The position numbers were made by a program, and so were the translations under genes. From Candidatus Electrothrix communis (GTDB lineage: Bacteria; Desulfobacterota; Desulfobulbia; Desulfobulbales; Desulfobulbaceae): a DNA stretch of 64,000 nt. Below, one piece after another: positions 33,451 through 42,924 of this stretch (the first letter of the stretch is position 1; the number at the start of each line of letters is the position of its first letter). Under the pieces are notes generated by a model. The model was not told where the DNA came from. It worked only from the letters and a program-made list of their open reading frames with translations, and ran no database searches. Where the stretch lies: contig CP130629.1 of assembly GCA_030644725.1 (NCBI GenBank), positions 2,519,501 through 2,583,500 on the forward strand. Reading direction: 5' to 3'.

Positions 33451-34158
33451 TCAGGCCTTAATTAAGGCTCGAATCTGCACTGGATCAATCTTAACACCAG
33501 GCCCCATGGTACTGGACAGAGTGATTGATCGCAAATAAATCCCCTTACTTGTGGAGGGCTTCAGCTGTATCAATTTATCAACAAAATGAGCAATATTTGC
33601 TACCAGCTTTTCAGATCCAAAGGAACGCTTTCCGATCAACGCGTGAATGATCCCTGCCTTATCAGACTTAAAATCTACTTTTCCCTTTTTTGTTTCCTGA
33701 ACAACGCGCTCAATATCAAAGGTAACAGAACCGAGCTTGGCATTGGGCATCAAATTTCTCGGGCCTAAAACGCGACCGATCTTACCCACCTCGCCCATCA
33801 TATCAGGAGTTGCTATTGTTTTATCAAACTCTAGCCAACCTTCTTTAATTTTATTCACCAACTCCTCAGAGCCAGCATAATCAGCACCTGCGGCCAAAGC
33901 CTCTGCCTCTTTCTCACCTTTAGCGAAAACGAGGACGCGTACGTCCTTGCCTGTGCCATTAGGCAAAATCACTGAGGAACGAACCATTTGGTCTGCGTGC
34001 CGGGGATCAATACCCAAGCGAACCGCAACATCAACAGATTCATCAAATTTTGCACAGCTGTTTGCTAGCAAGAGATTCACTGCCTCTTCCAAAGAGTAAT
34101 GCGTTTCTCTATCAATCGCTTCAGCTGCTTTTCGGTACTGCTTGCCATGTTTCGGCAT
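33451..34158 (-). CDS. rplA: 50S ribosomal protein L1
   Basis: A two-domain protein of the L1 stalk that helps release deacylated tRNA. Start set at ATG 34158 (M-P-K-H-G-K-Q-Y); a TTG two codons earlier is in frame. Signature I-G-R-V-L-G-P-R-N-L-M-P-N-A-K is complete, and the C-terminal S-I-T-L-S-S-T-M-G-P-G-V-K-I-D is normal. Confidence 0.97.
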   Translation of the reverse strand: MPKHGKQYRKAAEAIDRETHYSLEEAVNLLLANSCAKFDESVDVAVRLGIDPRHADQMVRSSVILPNGTGKDVRVLVFAKGEKEAEALAAGADYAGSEELVNKIKEGWLEFDKTIATPDMMGEVGKIGRVLGPRNLMPNAKLGSVTFDIERVVQETKKGKVDFKSDKAGIIHALIGKRSFGSEKLVANIAHFVDKLIQLKPSTSKGIYLRSITLSSTMGPGVKIDPVQIRALIKA

Positions 34159-34236
34159 AATCAACCTCTATTTGTCTCCCACACCCTCAATAAACAGGCG
34201 TGGTACGAACGAAAAATAAATCTGCTATAAACTGAC

Positions 34237-34662
34237 TCAGTCGACGACTGTAATCCCGCAACTACGAGCAGTTCCTTCAATAATCTTCATTGCCTGCTCA
34301 ACACTGTATGCGTTCAAATCCGGCATCTTGAGCTCAGCAATTTCTTTGATTTTATCTCTTCCGATCTCAGCAACACGCTCTTTCTTCGGGTTACCGGATC
34401 CTTTCTGCAAACCAGCAGCTTTAAAGAGAAGCACAGATGCAGGCGGTGTCTTTGTAATAAAACTAAAGGACCGATCATTATAAACTGTAATAACAACAGG
34501 AATGATCATATCACCTTCTGACTGGGTCTTCGCATTGAAGGCCTTACAGAAGTCCATGATATTTACGCCGTGCTGACCTAAAGCAGGCCCTACCGGGGGA
34601 GACGGATTTGCCTTTCCAGCCGGTATTTGCAGCTTTATGTATGATTGAATTTTTTTTGCCAT
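34237..34662 (-). CDS. rplK: 50S ribosomal protein L11
   Basis: A 141-residue GTPase-centre protein. The proline-rich N-terminal domain shows [20 protein letters not shown], and the C-terminal rRNA-binding domain ends [17 protein letters not shown] precedes the ATG. Order nusG-rplK-rplA is canonical. Confidence 0.98.
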   Translation of the reverse strand: MAKKIQSYIKLQIPAGKANPSPPVGPALGQHGVNIMDFCKAFNAKTQSEGDMIIPVVITVYNDRSFSFITKTPPASVLLFKAAGLQKGSGNPKKERVAEIGRDKIKEIAELKMPDLNAYSVEQAMKIIEGTARSCGITVVD

Positions 34663-34694
34663 GATTCACTCCTCCACGGACCTACCTGGAGTTT

Positions 34695-35261
34695 TTAATT
34701 ATTGCTTACCTGCATGTACTCAAGCTCAACCGGAGTTGAACGCCCAAAGATAGAGACCATAACCCGAACTCTGCCTTTATCAGGAAAAACCTCGTCAACC
34801 GTTCCTTCAAAATTTGCAAAAGGACCTTCAGTCACGCGAACTATATCACCAACCTCAAAAACAACCTTGGGAATGGGTTTCTCTGCGCCTTCTTCTATGC
34901 GCATGATAATTTTATTCGCTTCCTGCTCTGTTAACGAAGGAATCAGCTTATAAACTTGGCCACCGGCTGCTGCGCTCTGTCCACTGTTCACACCGACAAA
35001 ACCGGTAACACGCTGAGTTTCCATAACCGTATGCCAGGAATGCTCATTCATTTCCATTTGCACGAGTATATAGCCGGGGAAAAACTTACGCTCTGAAGTT
35101 TTTCGCTCCCCCTTAACCATCTCGACTACCTGTTCGGTGGGAACCAGAATGTCACCAAAAAGCTCCCCTTGGCCAGCCTGCCTGATATTATCTTCAAGCG
35201 TTGCTTTAACCTTCACCTCAAAACCGGTATGAGTGTGAACTATATACCATTTCTTCGCCAT
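34695..35261 (-). CDS. nusG: Transcription antitermination factor NusG
   Basis: A 188-residue elongation factor that couples RNA polymerase to Rho or to ribosomal S10. The NGN domain starts [13 protein letters not shown] and holds [10 protein letters not shown], and the KOW domain has [10 protein letters not shown]. It lies 14 nt after secE. Confidence 0.98.
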   Translation of the reverse strand: MAKKWYIVHTHTGFEVKVKATLEDNIRQAGQGELFGDILVPTEQVVEMVKGERKTSERKFFPGYILVQMEMNEHSWHTVMETQRVTGFVGVNSGQSAAAGGQVYKLIPSLTEQEANKIIMRIEEGAEKPIPKVVFEVGDIVRVTEGPFANFEGTVDEVFPDKGRVRVMVSIFGRSTPVELEYMQVSNN

Positions 35262-35275
35262 GATATGCCTAATGC

Positions 35276-35533
35276 CTATTGCAGAACCAGCCCTACCAAC
35301 TTCCCGAGAATCAAATCTACAGCTCCCAGATAAACGGAAAGTAGCACAGTCAATAAAATGACAAAACCCGACAAACCAAAGGTCATCTTTCGGTCAGGCC
35401 AGACAATTTTTTTAAATTCAGCGACTACCTCGTGGTAAAAACGGCGAATGTTTCCCGGAGCAAAAACAAAAGACGATGCACTATCATCCCCGGATCCACT
35501 CTTTGCAATATTTTTCTTTTTTTTATTCGTCAT
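35276..35533 (-). CDS. secE: Preprotein translocase subunit SecE
   Basis: An 85-residue single-TM form of SecE, which clamps SecY. The amphipathic helix reads F-Y-H-E-V-V-A-E-F-K-K-I-V-W-P-D-R, and the TM segment runs through F-V-I-L-L-T-V-L-L-S-V-Y-L-G. A lysine-rich start extends it slightly. It precedes nusG, as in most bacteria. Confidence 0.97.
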   Translation of the reverse strand: MTNKKKKNIAKSGSGDDSASSFVFAPGNIRRFYHEVVAEFKKIVWPDRKMTFGLSGFVILLTVLLSVYLGAVDLILGKLVGLVLQ

Positions 35534-35562
35534 TTCCTTTCAGCACCCAGCAGAAGAAAAAA

Positions 35563-35639
35563 TGGCAGGCCAGGAGGGACTCGAACCCCCAGCACTCGGA
35601 TTTGGAGTCCGATGCTCTACCAATTAGAGCTACTGGCCT
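35563..35639 (-). tRNA. tRNA-Trp (anticodon CCA)
   Basis: On the minus strand a complete cloverleaf: acceptor AGGCCAG with CTGGCCT, anticodon stem CGGAC/TCCG-type with loop CTCCAAA giving CCA, T-loop GGTTCGAGTCC. CCA is encoded at the 3' end (TGG at 35563-35565). It stands between rpmG and secE, a common placement. Confidence 0.96.
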
Positions 35640-35693
35640 GCTCAACATTCGCTACGAATTCTACCTACGTAACTATCTTTTACTCACGAAAAA

Positions 35694-35843
35694 CTACTTT
35701 GTTTCCTTATGCACAGTATGTGTTCTGCAAAAAGGACAGTATTTTTTCAGCTCAAGCTTGTGAGGTATTGTTCTTTTGTTTTTTGTCGTCGTATAATTTC
35801 TTTGCTTGCATTCCATGCAGGCAAGCGTAATTATATCTCTCAT
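35694..35843 (-). CDS. rpmG: 50S ribosomal protein L33
   Basis: Translated directly: 49 residues starting [12 protein letters not shown] and ending T-V-H-K-E-T-K. The pairs C-M-E-C and C-P-F-C form a zinc ribbon, so this is the zinc-type L33. It lies between tuf and tRNA-Trp/secE, the usual neighbourhood. Confidence 0.96.
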   Translation of the reverse strand: MRDIITLACMECKQRNYTTTKNKRTIPHKLELKKYCPFCRTHTVHKETK

Positions 35844-35864
35844 ACCGCAACCCCCTGATATATA

Positions 35865-35896
35865 GACTCCGGCGACCAGAAGGTCAAACCGGAGTC
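35865..35896 (-). promoter_or_regulatory. Two-part hairpin between tuf and rpmG
   Basis: A perfect GACTCCGG/CCGGAGTC stem (35865-35872 with 35889-35896) holds a nested GACC/GGTC stem. No T-run follows, so it is more likely a processing or stability element, separating abundant tuf mRNA from rpmG, than a terminator. Confidence 0.5.
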
Positions 35897-35945
35897 ACGT
35901 TCTTCAAGCATCCTTTTCATCAGGATCAATATCCTGAAAAAAAAT

Positions 35946-37136
35946 CTACTCGATAACTTCACTGATTACGCCTGCACCTACGGTACGACCACCTTCGCGA
36001 ATAGCGAAACGAAGTCCGTCCTGCATAGCGATAGGCGTTATCAACTCTCCCGTGATATGGATATTATCACCGGGCATAACCATTTCCACACCATCCTCAA
36101 GTGTACAGACCCCTGTCACATCGGTAGTACGGAAATAAAACTGGGGTCGGTAACCGTTAAAAAACGGAGTGTGTCGCCCACCTTCTTCCTTTGTCAGAAT
36201 ATAGCACTCCGCCTTGAACTTCTTATGGGGAGTGATAGAGCCTGGCTTAGCCAACACCTGCCCCCGAACGATCTCTTCACGCTTGGTTCCGCGCAACAGG
36301 GCGCCAACATTATCGCCAGCCTGCCCCTCATCAAGAATCTTGCGGAACATTTCAACACCGGTAATCGTGGTCTTCTGCGTATCGCGAATACCAACGATCT
36401 CAATCTCATCACCAATGTGAATTACACCGCTCTCAATACGACCGGTAGCGACTGTACCACGACCGGAGATAGAGAAAACATCCTCAACCGGCATAAGGAA
36501 AGGCTTATCAACATCACGCTGAGGTTCCGGCACCCAAGAATCAACAGCCTCGATCAGGTCCCAGATGCATTTTGCCTTGACCTCATCTTCCGGATTCTCC
36601 AGAGCCTCCAGAGCAGAACCCTGGATAATAGGCGTATCGTCACCTGAGAATTCGTAATTATCCAACAGCTCACGCAGCTCCATCTCAACCAGCTCGATCA
36701 GCTCTTCGTCATCAACCTGATCACACTTGTTCAGAAAAACAACCATAGCCGGAACACCGACCTGACGCGCCAGCAAGATATGCTCACGAGTCTGCGGCAT
36801 AGGACCATCAGTAGCAGCCACAACAAGAATCGCGCCGTCCATCTGGGCAGCACCAGTAATCATATTCTTGATATAGTCAGCATGACCCGGACAATCCACA
36901 TGAGCGTAATGACGACTCTCACTCTCATACTCTACATGAGCGGTGGCAATGGTAATCCCGCGCTCTTTCTCTTCCGGAGCCTTGTCGATGTCACTGAAAT
37001 CTGTGAAATCAGCCTGACCCTTTGTTGACAACACCCGTGTGATAGCCGCTGTCAGGGTAGTCTTACCATGATCAACATGACCGATGGTTCCAACATTGAC
37101 ATGCGGCTTCGTCCGCTCAAACTTCTCTTTTGCCAT
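35946..37136 (-). CDS. tuf: Elongation factor Tu, tRNA-linked copy
   Basis: The second tuf gene, 396 residues, with the same G1 G-H-V-D-H-G-K-T-T and C-terminal domains as the str copy. It follows a four-tRNA cluster, as E. coli tufB does. Differences from the other copy are few and mild, for example S for G near residue 73, and D for E, V for I at several sites, including the last triplet V-I-E. Different flanks show it is a true second locus. Confidence 0.98.
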   Translation of the reverse strand: MAKEKFERTKPHVNVGTIGHVDHGKTTLTAAITRVLSTKGQADFTDFSDIDKAPEEKERGITIATAHVEYESESRHYAHVDCPGHADYIKNMITGAAQMDGAILVVAATDGPMPQTREHILLARQVGVPAMVVFLNKCDQVDDEELIELVEMELRELLDNYEFSGDDTPIIQGSALEALENPEDEVKAKCIWDLIEAVDSWVPEPQRDVDKPFLMPVEDVFSISGRGTVATGRIESGVIHIGDEIEIVGIRDTQKTTITGVEMFRKILDEGQAGDNVGALLRGTKREEIVRGQVLAKPGSITPHKKFKAECYILTKEEGGRHTPFFNGYRPQFYFRTTDVTGVCTLEDGVEMVMPGDNIHITGELITPIAMQDGLRFAIREGGRTVGAGVISEVIE

Positions 37137-37199
37137 TACTATGTCTCCCCAGACAATTTTTCTTCGCTCTACCGACTATCACTTCCATATCGGCAATCT

Positions 37200-37274
37200 T
37201 GGAGCCCACGACCGGACTTGAACCGGTGACTTCCTCCTTACCAAGGAGGTACTCTACCACTGAGTTACGTGGGC
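37200..37274 (-). tRNA. tRNA-Thr (anticodon GGT)
   Basis: Complete minus-strand cloverleaf. Acceptor GCCCACG/CGTGGGC, D-arm AACTCAGTGGTAGAGT, anticodon loop CTTGGTAAG giving GGT, T-arm CCGGTTCAAGTCCGG, encoded CCA. It is the last of four tRNAs before tuf. Confidence 0.96.
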
Positions 37275-37301
37275 ACAAAAAACTTAAACTCACTTTACAT
37301 A

Positions 37302-37377
37302 TGGAGCGGGAAACGAGACTCGAACTCGCAACCCTCAGCTTGGAAGGCTGATGCTCTACCAATTGAGCTATTCCCGC
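37302..37377 (-). tRNA. tRNA-Gly (anticodon TCC)
   Basis: Complete minus-strand cloverleaf. Acceptor GCGGGAA/TTCCCGC, anticodon arm CAGCC-TTCCAAG-type loop giving TCC, T-loop GTTCGAGTC, encoded CCA. It belongs to the tuf-linked tRNA cluster. Confidence 0.96.
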
Positions 37378-37434
37378 ACATGTACAAAAAAGAACAGGCA
37401 GCACATTTCATGCGCATGCCTGTTACGTACTAAC

Positions 37435-37519
37435 TGGTGGAGGGGGGAGGATTTGAACCTCCGAAGGCGCTGCCGACAGATTTACAGTCTGTTCCCTTTG
37501 ACCACTCGGGAACCCCTCC
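37435..37519 (-). tRNA. tRNA-Tyr (anticodon GTA)
   Basis: An 85-nt class II tRNA with long variable arm. Acceptor GGAGGGG with CCCCTCC-type partner, anticodon loop CTGTAAA giving GTA, T-loop GGTTCAAATCC, encoded CCA. Confidence 0.96.
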
Positions 37520-37597
37520 AAACTCGAAAAACAATGGACACCTGTCGAACCCCTATTTAACCTGGAACTCGACATCTCTCCATCAGACTCCGAACGC

Positions 37598-37673
<76 letters not shown>

Positions 37674-37692
37674 GCTACGATTTGTGGAGCGA

Positions 37693-37721
37693 ATCATACA
37701 GCATCCCAAATCCCTTTGCAA
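37693..37721 (-). promoter_or_regulatory. Promoter of the tRNA-tuf transcript
   Basis: TTGCAA (37716-37721), a 17-bp spacer and TATGAT (37693-37698) on the minus strand, directly before the first tRNA. Box quality and spacing are near ideal, and it lies just after the qmo terminator. Confidence 0.75.
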
Positions 37722-37742
37722 GCTTTTTTTTCCTGCTCAAAT

Positions 37743-37768
37743 AAAAAAACCAGACTTTAAAAGTCTGG
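37743..37768 (-). terminator. Terminator of the qmo operon
   Basis: Stem CCAGACTTT with AAAGTCTGG around a tiny loop, followed by TTTTTTT on the minus strand, about 40 nt beyond qmoC. Confidence 0.88.
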
Positions 37769-37809
37769 CTTTCAAAACGCCGCCTTGAAACAAGGGGTTA
37801 TACAGAGAA

Positions 37810-39018
37810 TTATCCGTTATTGACCGGATTCTTCACATAAGCAGAATCTCTGTACCGTTCAAAAGTCATGGCACAGGTTCTGTAAACCAAGTGGGCAAAT
37901 TTGGTGTACGGCATATAGAGGAAAAGCATCATAACGGAAACCAGATGCAGATAATACACCAGATATCCAAGCTTAACCACACCGACAAGGCGCAGGACCT
38001 CCGCTCCCAAACCAGTCACACCAACTCCGGCAATCATCCAGATCAGGAACCAATCATAAAAGGTATTTCCGGCTTGCTTCTTCTCAACCATCTCATTCCG
38101 GTTTTTCCAAAGAATGACAATACCGACAAGCAGAGCAATGGCTGCAACGTTGGCTACCATCTTGACAGGATTCAACATGGACATAGGCCCGTGCAATGAC
38201 GGAATAAAATATCCAAGAATATCCTGAGAAACAAAGGAGTAGGTCGTGACAAAAAACAGCGCGATAAAGGACCACATCAGGGGCTGATGCCCTCGAGTAC
38301 GCTCCTGATTTGCCTCGCATTTTTTAAAACGATCATGCTGGACAATCTCGATAAGAGAAGGCCACAGAAACTCTTTCACAAACTGAGGAACTGAAGGACG
38401 ATACAAAGCTTCGCCCACCCCAGCATTCTCAGACATTTTCCGCCACATGGCCGTCACGCCCTTAAAGGAGGCAAAGGCCGCCAAGGCTGCTGTGGGAATC
38501 ATGAAGGAGTTGATAAAAAATACATTCCTGGCCATGAATTTCAAATCCCAGTGCCCAAAAAATTGGCTGTAACCTAAATGGGAAAAATCAGCTGCTAAGG
38601 GAACATGGGAACCGGAAATGAGCCACACCAGAAAAACAACTAAGGCCGGTATTGCGACAAGAAGGGGTAAATTTTTCCCCGATGATGCCAAGTTAGCCAA
38701 CGGCGCAGGCCATCCGTAAAATTTGTAGGCATAAGCACGAATCGCGCCCATTACATCGCCGGGCTTAGCGCCACGCGGACAATGGGCTGTACAATCACCG
38801 CAATGGTGACAGAGCAGCATATTCGGATCACCGATCAATTTATCCTTGAGCCCCCACTGCGAATAAATCATCTGCTGACGGGGAAAAGGATTCTCATCGG
38901 TGGAAAGAGGACAAACCACTGAGCAGGTGGCGCATTGGAAGCATTTTTTCAGGGTATCACCCCCGGCCTCCTTCATGTCCTTAATAAATTCAATATCCGG
39001 TTGTACGTTCATAGACAT
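37810..39018 (-). CDS. qmoC: Quinone-interacting membrane oxidoreductase, subunit C
   Basis: A 402-residue fusion of an HdrC-like ferredoxin head and a NarI/HdrE-like membrane part. Two [4Fe-4S] motifs are C26-x2-C29-x2-C32-x3-C36-P and C70-x2-C73-x2-C76-x3-C80-P. About six TM helices follow residue 105, with histidines for haem b. It anchors QmoAB and exchanges electrons between the menaquinone pool and APS reductase. Start is the ATG preceded by CAGGAGAAAG. It is last in qmoABC and closed by a terminator. Confidence 0.96.
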   Translation of the reverse strand: MSMNVQPDIEFIKDMKEAGGDTLKKCFQCATCSVVCPLSTDENPFPRQQMIYSQWGLKDKLIGDPNMLLCHHCGDCTAHCPRGAKPGDVMGAIRAYAYKFYGWPAPLANLASSGKNLPLLVAIPALVVFLVWLISGSHVPLAADFSHLGYSQFFGHWDLKFMARNVFFINSFMIPTAALAAFASFKGVTAMWRKMSENAGVGEALYRPSVPQFVKEFLWPSLIEIVQHDRFKKCEANQERTRGHQPLMWSFIALFFVTTYSFVSQDILGYFIPSLHGPMSMLNPVKMVANVAAIALLVGIVILWKNRNEMVEKKQAGNTFYDWFLIWMIAGVGVTGLGAEVLRLVGVVKLGYLVYYLHLVSVMMLFLYMPYTKFAHLVYRTCAMTFERYRDSAYVKNPVNNG

Positions 39019-39144
39019 TTTCTTTCTCCTGTCCTGAAAGCTTTTTCAAGATGTCGAAACGATGATTTTTCAACATATGATCCGTATTCGCCCGAATCAA
39101 TTCAAACACATTCCGGCGAATACGAATTCGACACAACAGAGAGG

Positions 39145-41397
39145 TTAGAAGCCCTTAAAGGGGTTTGGTCCCATCTCAATAATCGACTCAACAAACTCTT
39201 CGATGATTCCAGGAATCTTGTCGTAATCAGAAATGGCTATCTGCTCAACACCGCAACGCTCCGGCTCAAGCCCCAGGGTACCCAGGGTTTCACCGATATT
39301 TTCCATACGCTTGCTGGCAATTTCAGAGCCTTTGACAAAATGGCATTGATAGTCATCACCGTAACGGCAACCGAGGAGGAGCACGCCGTCCATACCGGAG
39401 GACATGGCATCCTTAATCCAAACCATGTTGACAGAACCGAGACAGCGGACCGGAATAAAACGAACCAAGGCGTTCATCTTGTTCCGATGCATACCGGACA
39501 TATCGATTGCCGGATAGGCATCGTTCTCACAGACAAAGACTGCGACGCGGAGCTTATCCTCGTCATCATCCGGCACCTCAATGCACTTGACCATGGAACC
39601 GATCATGTCCACATTATAATCGGCAAAACCGATAATGCGCTCAGGACAGGCTCCCATACAGGTACCGCAACGGCGGCAACGGGTCGGATTAGGCAACGGG
39701 GTTCCCTTCTCATCATCATCCAGAGCACCAAAAGGGCATTCCTCGGTACAACGCTTACACTGGGTACAACGCTGGAAAAAGAAATCCGGGTAGGTCTGAT
39801 CGCCGGAACGCGGATGAACAGACACACCGCGATCAGCAGACTCAATACACTGAATGGCCTTCAGCGCTGCACCAGTAGCATCATCAATGGTCTCTTCCAT
39901 TGTTTCCGCTTTGCGCACACCGCCACAGGCATAAACACCGGTCCGACGAGTCTCGTAAGGAAAACAGATGAAATGAGAATCTGCATAGCCGTCAAAAAGA
40001 TCCAGATCCAAAAAGCCTGGGCCCTGACGATACGCCAGATTAATGGTCGACTCATCAACGGTGGTGGGGACCATACCGGCTGCCAGCACAACCATATCAA
40101 CAACGAGATCCAGATCATCACCCAGCAGGGTATTCTCTGCGCTCACCTTCAGTCCGCCATCAGCCTCTTCCACCTTGGTGACAGTGGCCTTGGTCATGAA
40201 CACACCGTCACGCTGCTGCATTCCTTTATAGAAGAGCTCGGTGTTGCCCGGTGTCCGCATATGCTGATACAGGATATATGCCTGAGCATTTTCTCCGTTA
40301 TCATCACAAACATACTGGGCCTGCTTCAAAGCAACCATAGAGGTAACAGAGTTACAGTACGGGAAGTCACGATCGTTATCTGTGCTGCCGGGGCTCTGAA
40401 TAAAGGCAACCTTGGCAGGGACCTTACCCTGCTTGGCCAGTCTTTCAAACTCGGCGTTGGTTACAACATTGTTCAGGGTACCGTGACCGAGATGGTCATA
40501 CTCGGAGACATCAGCGGGCCGCCAGCCAGTGGCCAGAACAACCGCTCCGAACAGTTCTGCATCAGGATTGGCCTCAGTGTAGACCTTAAGACCGGTATTG
40601 GGGTCTTCCATCTCCCCTTTCTCAATCTTATCACGCTCATCAACACCAACCTTAGCTGGAGCATCCCACTCGCTCTCGGTTCCAGTAGCTTTCAGGGTTA
40701 CCCCGAATTCACCAGGAGCACCGGCTATACGGGCAACTTCGGTTTCCGTCTTGATGGAAATTTTGTCGTTGCCGGTCACCTCAGCGATCATCTGCTCGAT
40801 ATTGGGCTGCTCAAGCTCGCTATAAGGATAAGCGGTCGGGAACATTTTGCGCCAACCAAGAGCCTTACCACCGAGCTTGTCGGTTTTTTCGACCAGAGTG
40901 ACTTCGTATCCGGCCTTGGCAGCCTCAGTGGCTGCTGTCAGACCAGCAATACCGCCGCCCATCACCAAAATCTTCTTAGTGATCTGCTCCATTTGATAGG
41001 GCTCGGGCACTTCGCTCTTCTGAGCACGAGTTACAGCCATGCGAACATAGTCCTCACCTACTTCCTGCAGGTACTCAGCTGCTTCCTCGTCCTCATCATC
41101 AGGCTGTGCGGTCCAGGCCACATGTTCACGCAGATTACCGCGAACAGTGATCGTGCCATCGCCATAGCTGAAAGTATCCTGCATCACGCGGGGTGAACAG
41201 GCACAGACAACCACGGTATTTACGCCTTTTTCTTCGATATCTTTTTGGATCAGAGCCTGACCTTCTTCACCGCAGAGACAGGCATGATCCTGCATCTCCA
41301 TACCGGTTTCAGAGGCAGCCTCTTTCAGAGCGTCAACATCAAGAACGTCACCGATACTGCACCCTGTGCAAAGATACGCACCATATACTTTATCCAT
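39145..41397 (-). CDS. qmoB: Quinone-interacting membrane oxidoreductase, subunit B
   Basis: A 750-residue HdrA-like flavoprotein with an MvhD-like end. The N-terminal part has Cys pairs L-C-T-G-C and A-C-L-C-G. FAD binds at M-G-G-G-I-A-G-L (near residue 150). Two ferredoxin motifs, C-T-Q-C-K-R-C-T-E-E-C-P and C-R-R-C-G-T-C-M-G-A-C-P, lie near 550-590. The C-terminal 130 residues resemble MvhD, with G-V-L-L-L-G-C-R-Y-G-D. It may confurcate electrons with QmoA in the APS/sulfite direction or the reverse. It lies 10 nt after qmoA. Confidence 0.96.
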   Translation of the reverse strand: MDKVYGAYLCTGCSIGDVLDVDALKEAASETGMEMQDHACLCGEEGQALIQKDIEEKGVNTVVVCACSPRVMQDTFSYGDGTITVRGNLREHVAWTAQPDDEDEEAAEYLQEVGEDYVRMAVTRAQKSEVPEPYQMEQITKKILVMGGGIAGLTAATEAAKAGYEVTLVEKTDKLGGKALGWRKMFPTAYPYSELEQPNIEQMIAEVTGNDKISIKTETEVARIAGAPGEFGVTLKATGTESEWDAPAKVGVDERDKIEKGEMEDPNTGLKVYTEANPDAELFGAVVLATGWRPADVSEYDHLGHGTLNNVVTNAEFERLAKQGKVPAKVAFIQSPGSTDNDRDFPYCNSVTSMVALKQAQYVCDDNGENAQAYILYQHMRTPGNTELFYKGMQQRDGVFMTKATVTKVEEADGGLKVSAENTLLGDDLDLVVDMVVLAAGMVPTTVDESTINLAYRQGPGFLDLDLFDGYADSHFICFPYETRRTGVYACGGVRKAETMEETIDDATGAALKAIQCIESADRGVSVHPRSGDQTYPDFFFQRCTQCKRCTEECPFGALDDDEKGTPLPNPTRCRRCGTCMGACPERIIGFADYNVDMIGSMVKCIEVPDDDEDKLRVAVFVCENDAYPAIDMSGMHRNKMNALVRFIPVRCLGSVNMVWIKDAMSSGMDGVLLLGCRYGDDYQCHFVKGSEIASKRMENIGETLGTLGLEPERCGVEQIAISDYDKIPGIIEEFVESIIEMGPNPFKGF

Positions 41398-41407
41398 TGA
41401 TTTCCCC

Positions 41408-42661
41408 CTACTGTGCGTTCTGGATTGCTTTGAGAGCTGCGGCAGTAGCAGACTGCGTACAGGTGTACACGTCAGAAGCTGACTTGGCGCAACCGGCGGC
41501 GATCATCCCTTTCTCCGGCTCAGAAACAACAAAGCCGTTACCGTCCATGTTCAGCCCGAGAGCCTTACCCTGCTCACCAAGTGCAGGCTGCATCCCTGTA
41601 GCCAATACACACATGTCCACCTTCTGCTGCACTTTACCACCGCCGACTGCATCTTCAGCAACAACGGTTACACCACCATCTTCTTCGGCAATGATGTCAG
41701 CAACTTTTCCTTTAATAAAGGAAGAGTTAGCATCGGTTCTCAGTTTTTCACGGAAATGCTCATACTTACCCGGTGTCCGCAGATCAATGTAGAAGACATA
41801 GATCTTGGCTTCAGGGTAGCGCTCACGAATATAGGTCATCTGCTTAAAGGTCGCCATGCAGCAGATGTAGGAGCAATGCTCCAGATGATTCTCATCACGG
41901 GAACCTGCACACTGAACAAAGGCGATAGACTCAATCTCTTTATCATCGCCGGGACGGAGAATTTTTCCGCCTGTCGGTCCGTTGGGCGCAGCCATCCGCT
42001 CCATCATCATATTAGAGATAATGGCAGGAGAGGATTCTGGTTTCAGATTTTCCAGCTTTGTCCTGTCATAGGGATTCCAACCGGTTGCCCAGACAATGGA
42101 GCTGACATTCACGGTGAACGTTTCAGCCGCCATCTCGGTATCAATGGCATTGTACTTACAAGCACCCTTGACAGCCTCCAGACAATCAGCGGAACAGGCA
42201 TCCTTGTCCAGCACATAGCGACGCGGAAAGGCCATCTCATGGGGCAGATAGATCGCCTTGCTCTTGTTCATGCCAAAGTTGAAGGCATTATCAATCTCAT
42301 CGGTACAGGCTTCGGAACAATCGCCGCAGGCTGTACAGTTGGAGTTGACATAACGGGGTGCGGTCTCCAGCTCCACCTCGTAATTACCCGGACCGCCGGA
42401 CACCGACTTGACCGTGGTCATGGTGTACGGACGAATTTTCCGGTTATTCTTTACCCGCTTGAAGTTAATCTCCAATCCGCAGGTGGGGGGACAAAGTTTC
42501 GGGAAATACTGATTCAGCTGGGCCACACGGCCGCCGAAGTACGGATTTTTCTCGATAATATAAACATCATTACCTACTTCCGCAGCTTCCAGCGCAGCGG
42601 TCAAACCGCTGATACCGCCGCCAACAACCAGTACCGCACCAGTTTTCGTAGCATCACTCAT
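41408..42661 (-). CDS. qmoA: Quinone-interacting membrane oxidoreductase, subunit A
   Basis: A 417-residue HdrA-like soluble flavoprotein. The FAD site is V-V-G-G-G-I-S-G-L near residues 12-20; one [4Fe-4S] site is C109-T-A-C112-G-D-C115-x3-C119. It partners QmoB and docks to AprAB. Its own promoter and an adjacent palindrome lie upstream, separated from aprA by a terminator, so qmo can be transcribed apart from apr. Confidence 0.96.
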   Translation of the reverse strand: MSDATKTGAVLVVGGGISGLTAALEAAEVGNDVYIIEKNPYFGGRVAQLNQYFPKLCPPTCGLEINFKRVKNNRKIRPYTMTTVKSVSGGPGNYEVELETAPRYVNSNCTACGDCSEACTDEIDNAFNFGMNKSKAIYLPHEMAFPRRYVLDKDACSADCLEAVKGACKYNAIDTEMAAETFTVNVSSIVWATGWNPYDRTKLENLKPESSPAIISNMMMERMAAPNGPTGGKILRPGDDKEIESIAFVQCAGSRDENHLEHCSYICCMATFKQMTYIRERYPEAKIYVFYIDLRTPGKYEHFREKLRTDANSSFIKGKVADIIAEEDGGVTVVAEDAVGGGKVQQKVDMCVLATGMQPALGEQGKALGLNMDGNGFVVSEPEKGMIAAGCAKSASDVYTCTQSATAAALKAIQNAQ

Positions 42662-42731
42662 GCCAAACCTCCATAAAAACCGCTGGTATTGATAAATTGG
42701 TTATTTCTGGTTCAAGTGAAAAGCAGGCCAA

Positions 42732-42745
42732 AACAGCATGCTGTT
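42732..42745. promoter_or_regulatory. Palindromic operator candidate upstream of qmoA
   Basis: A perfect 14-bp palindrome, AACAGCATGCTGTT, lies about 20 nt downstream of the -10 box of the qmo promoter, placing it in the early transcribed region. A dimeric regulator could bind it; no regulator gene is nearby. Confidence 0.4.
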
Positions 42746-42765
42746 CAATTCAAGCAAAAATAACC

Positions 42766-42794
42766 ATTATGTTTTTCACAAGACTTTTTCGCAA
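42766..42794 (-). promoter_or_regulatory. Candidate sigma70 promoter of qmoABC
   Basis: TTGCGA (42789-42794), 17 bp, CATAAT (42766-42771) on the minus strand, right behind the aprA terminator and about 100 nt upstream of qmoA. Confidence 0.6.
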
Positions 42795-42799
42795 GACAT

Positions 42800-42833
42800 A
42801 AAAAACTCCAGACCTCGTAAACGGGGCCTGGAG
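42800..42833 (-). terminator. Terminator of aprBA
   Basis: Stem CTCCAGGCCCCG-type with ten of twelve pairs (42806-42833) and a TAAA-type loop, then TTTTTT on the minus strand. It separates the abundant aprBA mRNA from qmoABC. Confidence 0.82.
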
Positions 42834-42924
42834 ATTCAATCTGACGGTGACGGTTAAACTGAACAGCTTAACCGGGCAGAGAAAAAAACATCCTCTGCCC
42901 GTCATATTTACCGCCCCTGTATCC

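Noticed and set aside
35946-37136. Second tuf as assembly duplicate
   Set aside because: It has its own flanks, many silent differences and the standard tRNA-tuf context.
38935-41196. 753-codon open frame antisense to qmoB
   Set aside because: It lies exactly opposite the well-supported qmoB, has no recognisable domain and is explained by codon bias of the sense gene.
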